This document shows positions 63,294-64,000 of a stretch of 64,000 nt of DNA, piece after piece. The notes below the pieces were generated by a model. It was not told where the DNA came from. It worked only from the letters and a program-made list of their open reading frames with translations, and ran no database searches. The translations under genes were made by a program, and so were the position numbers. Positions within the stretch are counted from its first letter, which is position 1, and every line of letters begins with the position of its first letter. The stretch is from Rhabditoides inermis (lineage: Eukaryota > Nematoda > Chromadorea > Rhabditida > Rhabditidae): positions 531,001 to 595,000 of the forward strand of contig CAWZYM010000401.1 of the NCBI GenBank assembly GCA_963966185.1, in the 5' to 3' direction.

Positions 63294-63921
63294 TAGGTAG
63301 TCCTCACCGTCGTCAATAGTGTTTGCAGACCAAGCGCACGCTCTACGCCACCAATCGCATGCTGGCTATGATATGCAGCGTGTTCCTGCTGCTTGAAGTA
63401 CGGTACCTTGTATTGATTTATTGATTGTACGTTTTCTCAGATCCCGGCAGCGTTTCTCTCCGCTTTTCACATCCTCCTCTCCTCGCAAGTCGTTCAAGCC
63501 AGCGATTTCTACTACGACCTACTCAACAGAACGCTGATTATTAGGTGTTCATTAATCAGAATCACTTAAAGAAGTAGCACATAAAGGACCGTAATACAAC
63601 TTGTTTGTTTGTTGTTGCTTGTCATTGATAAATTCATCAAAATGTATATAAATAAAACTTGATTTTCATCATTTTTCTTCAGGAATCTGTTGATCGTGCT
63701 GACGTCGCCGATCCAGTTCGGCATCTACTGTTCTATGTCCGAGCAGTTTCGGCTCACTGTCCGACAGCTGTTCACCTCGCGCCTCTTGTTCGTCACACAG
63801 GCGCAGGCCACTTTCCATGGAGGAAAAAGGTAAAGCCATTAATTTATATCCTATTCATAAATATGCAAATATGCGTGTTTAACGCAGTGCCATAAAACTG
63901 AAAGATGAGTACGAACGTTAG
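58328..63921 (+). CDS. DMSR/FMRFamide-type GPCR 2, 390 aa
   Basis: Fifteen exons: 58328-58351, 58665-58727, 59104-59179, 60086-60166, 60400-60462, 60509-60590, 60735-60849, 61820-61906, 62398-62499, 63016-63084, 63141-63197, 63329-63397, 63441-63544, 63683-63829 and 63888-63921. This is a paralogue of the receptor at 37884. The N-terminus is MDMEDSNT plus an exon with a glycosylation site (RVNISYNT). TM1-TM2 is DWALPLYGYVMPCLVAVTTV, then VLSQKHLCTPTNNVLISMAI. The conserved Cys are FWCQAHFY (TM3) and RSVCVIKY (ECL2). TM3 ends LAVQRYVYVCVP, TM6 is MLAMICSVFLLLEIP, and TM7 onward is SPIQFGIYCSMSEQFRLTVR. The third intracellular loop is basic (AEQRKKSWAPQ, then AARRKSTVAGQQ). The C-terminus is short. 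Several introns match GPCR 1 in position and phase. Confidence 0.92.
60628..60718. repeat. CT/CCT tract just before GPCR 2 exon 7
   Basis: About 90 bp of CT and CCT repeats ends just before the acceptor CTCTTTCAG of exon 7 and forms its polypyrimidine tract. Confidence 0.9.
61137..61390. repeat. CACACCAT-type repeat with inverted partner
   Basis: From 61137 to 61315, units such as ACACCATCACACCA and CACTCACACAACCCACACC repeat irregularly, with AGGAAATC-CACCA starting two sub-blocks. At 61350-61385 the complementary TGTGGTGGTGTGG and GTGATGGTGTG follow, so the region can fold back. It lies in GPCR 2 intron 7. Confidence 0.8.
62531..62933. mobile_element. Foldback element with TTAAAGG ends (403 bp)
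   Basis: TTAAAGGGACAGTGACGACT at 62531 is inverted, imperfectly, at the right end (TTAAAGGAACAAAGGCGACT read on the minus strand, to 62933). TTAA is at both ends. It lies in GPCR 2 intron 9 and contains no supported reading frame. Confidence 0.7.
63245..63293. repeat. (GA)n microsatellite in GPCR 2 intron 11
   Basis: A GA run about 50 bp after the exon 11 donor and 35 bp before the exon 12 acceptor. Confidence 0.9.
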
Positions 63922-64000
63922 ATTGCGTGGCTCGCTGAAGTGCGTCACCCACAGTATCGTGTGGCCTTGTGGCTAGCGCGCGCAACAATCACTCTCGGGG
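63922..64000 (+). other. GPCR 2 3' flank with possible truncated tRNA-like head
   Basis: GTGTGGCCTTGTGGCTAGCG at 63960 resembles the A-box head of the repeats near 55650, but the window ends before a B-box could be seen. No poly(A) signal is visible in the 79 bp available. Confidence 0.3.

Overview
This window is animal nuclear DNA. Its genes are split into 7-15 short exons with GT-AG introns, the family content is metazoan (innexin, Cbl, DDI1, ILRUN, syntaxin, ENPP-like, two peptide-type GPCRs), and microsatellites, foldback elements and tRNA-derived repeats are abundant. In seven of the nine complete genes a good AG acceptor lies 0-9 nt before the start codon, which suggests spliced-leader trans-splicing. 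Together with TTTCAG/TTGCAG acceptors and DMSR-type receptors this points to a nematode-like invertebrate, but the species cannot be fixed from the sequence. All exon models were assembled by hand; phases agree at every junction listed.

Layout. 78-230: last exon of an innexin. 1009-5484: an uninterrupted (CTAT)1119 array that runs through a CTCTAT block into seven copies of a 193-bp satellite (5561-6825). 7640-10264 (+): unrecognised Lys/Ala-rich protein. 10837-12364 (+): unrecognised four-TM protein. 14596-20629 (+): Cbl-type E3 ubiquitin ligase. 22860-27064 (-): DDI1-type retropepsin-like shuttle factor. 27978-30613 (-): ILRUN/C6orf106 homologue. 31336-35855 (+): plasma-membrane-type syntaxin (Qa-SNARE), divergent from ILRUN. 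37884-45820 (+): DMSR-like GPCR 1. 46322-53983 (-): ENPP-family protein with lost zinc ligands. 58328-63921 (+): DMSR-like GPCR 2.

Functional links are loose. Cbl, DDI1 and ILRUN all belong to ubiquitin-linked biology. Syntaxin and the receptors belong to secretion and signalling. I see no evidence for one operon-like system; ILRUN and DDI1 lie on the same strand 0.9 kb apart, while the other neighbours are convergent, divergent or widely spaced.

The most unusual content is structural. (1) Splice junctions have been tandemly copied into the adjacent intron: two cases in Cbl (exon 9 acceptor x3, exon 10 donor x3) and two in the ENPP-like gene (exon 4 donor x4, exon 13 acceptor x3). In two of the cases an extra site gives an in-frame extension. 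(2) GPCR 2 has an inverted, splice-site-intact second copy of its exon 2 upstream. (3) The ENPP-like protein has lost three of seven catalytic or zinc-binding residues. (4) Four foldback elements share TTAAAGG termini and all sit in introns. (5) Further long inverted repeats and GA-rich tracts lie beside splice donors.
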